Shown here piece by piece: positions 47,131-64,000 of a DNA stretch of 64,000 nt. Each line of letters opens with the position of its first letter. The stretch's first letter is position 1. The translations under genes and the position numbers were made by a program. The stretch is from Engraulis encrasicolus (taxonomy: Eukaryota > Chordata > Actinopteri > Clupeiformes > Engraulidae). The notes beneath the pieces were generated by a model. It was not told the DNA's origin. It saw only the letters and a list, made by a program, of their open reading frames with translations, and searched no databases. The stretch spans positions 50,944,295 to 51,008,294 of the forward strand of contig NC_085861.1 of NCBI RefSeq assembly GCF_034702125.1, in the 5' to 3' direction.

Positions 47131-47977
47131 TGAAGGAAACCGTTTAAACCATATCTGACAGAAAAAAATAACAAATGATAAGAATCACTAATCATATATG
47201 CCCTAACAAGGACAAACTTGATTGGTTGAGCCATTTTAGAGTGTAACTCATGTTCCTCTGTGCTATTACACACCGACCCAAAAAATAAATAAGGTCATTA
47301 CAAAGTAGCTTGCGCTAGCGATATTTCAAATGGCACTCGGTTGCTGTGCCAGTTGAGGTTTAGTGCAGCTATTTCACTGCCATCGTTTTTTTTCTAAGCA
47401 CTGAGTCAGTATTTGGACAGAGGAGGTATTCGATATACAGGACCTGGCCCTTCTGCTAAAGATGATATATCTTTATGGTTACCGGAGAACCATATTACTC
47501 AACATTTGTATTATTGTAGTATGTCAACTTAGTTTGGCGTCTTACCAAGAGCTCTTTTTTGGTAAATAATGCTGCCTCATTGCATATTATGTGGCTAACA
47601 GCAGCTAGCGCGCTAGCCAGTCAAGTGCGTGTTTAGCATTAGAGTTGCTAGTTGAAGTTCAATCTAAGCCTTGTTAGGGCGGCTGGTGTTAGCTTATAAC
47701 AGCTAAGCCGATGTCAGCCTTAAGTTGATGCTCTGTGGCTCTTTTTTTAGCGAGAAAGACAACTCGGACAAAACATTCACTTGGTAAAAATAAGACTGCT
47801 TTCTTCACAGAGACCTCTGACGTAATTAAGAACTGGTGCAGAGCATGTCTACGTTGTCTGTGCCACCATTGTACTGTAGTAGCCACACACATGTACAGCA
47901 TGGCCATGGTAGCAGCCCCTGCTTGAATAACATGGAAGCCCCGTCTCAGGGATGGTACTGTACTGTACGTCACATTG

Positions 47978-48103
<126 letters not shown>

Positions 48104-48152
48104 CAGAGACAGAGATGACCACAGGCACACTGTAGGCGCATTGTCCGTTTCT

Positions 48153-64000
<15,848 letters not shown>

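Overview
The window looks like nuclear DNA of a ray-finned fish (teleost). It has spliced vertebrate genes with GT-AG introns, very long CA/TG and AG microsatellites, Ty3/gypsy retrotransposons without an envelope gene, many small DNA transposons with inverted ends, and a tRNA-derived SINE. The species cannot be named from the sequence. One ambiguous base (n) lies at 17556.

Host genes. (1) A CXCR3-type chemokine receptor on the + strand (about 954-5953): the exons at 2924-3334 and 5228-5953 are clear, and a 7-codon first exon at 954-974 is proposed. DRY and NPxxY are intact, so it should signal through G proteins. (2) A second CXCR3-type receptor on the - strand (20122-17960) with the same exon layout. 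Its DRY motif is replaced by HHF and its NPxxY by KPFLY, while the extracellular cysteines are kept. This is the pattern of a non-signalling decoy or scavenger receptor. The two receptors converge tail to tail, about 12 kb apart. (3) The 3' half of TMEM245, a multi-pass membrane protein of the AI-2E transporter family, on the - strand (62793-48153). Nine exons join in frame to a stop codon; its 5' exons lie beyond the right edge.

Layout. 1-6 kb: receptor 1, with a TTAA-flanked transposon and a 40-bp-arm hairpin in its second intron. 6-17 kb: non-coding DNA with dispersed and tandem repeats and one weak candidate terminal exon. 17-20.3 kb: receptor 2. 20.3-25 kb: repeats, including a local tandem duplication. 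25-39 kb: a nested transposon cluster. Gypsy-1 (25838-30866, both LTRs and a 5-bp target duplication) sits inside a hAT-like element, which sits inside another repeat; gypsy-2 (31139 to about 37230, - strand) sits in the same outer repeat and is cut off at its 5' side by a TACAG-type satellite. 39-47 kb: small DNA transposons with clear target-site duplications and a SINE. 48-64 kb: TMEM245, with introns full of microsatellites and transposons, a 109-bp tandem array made from an exon end and its splice donor, and a probable duplicated exon.

The strongest leads are the DRY-less receptor beside its intact paralogue, the splice-donor array and CA-repeat context of TMEM245, and the high frequency of the palindrome TAGGCCTA. 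No bacterial-type system, CRISPR array or rRNA was seen.
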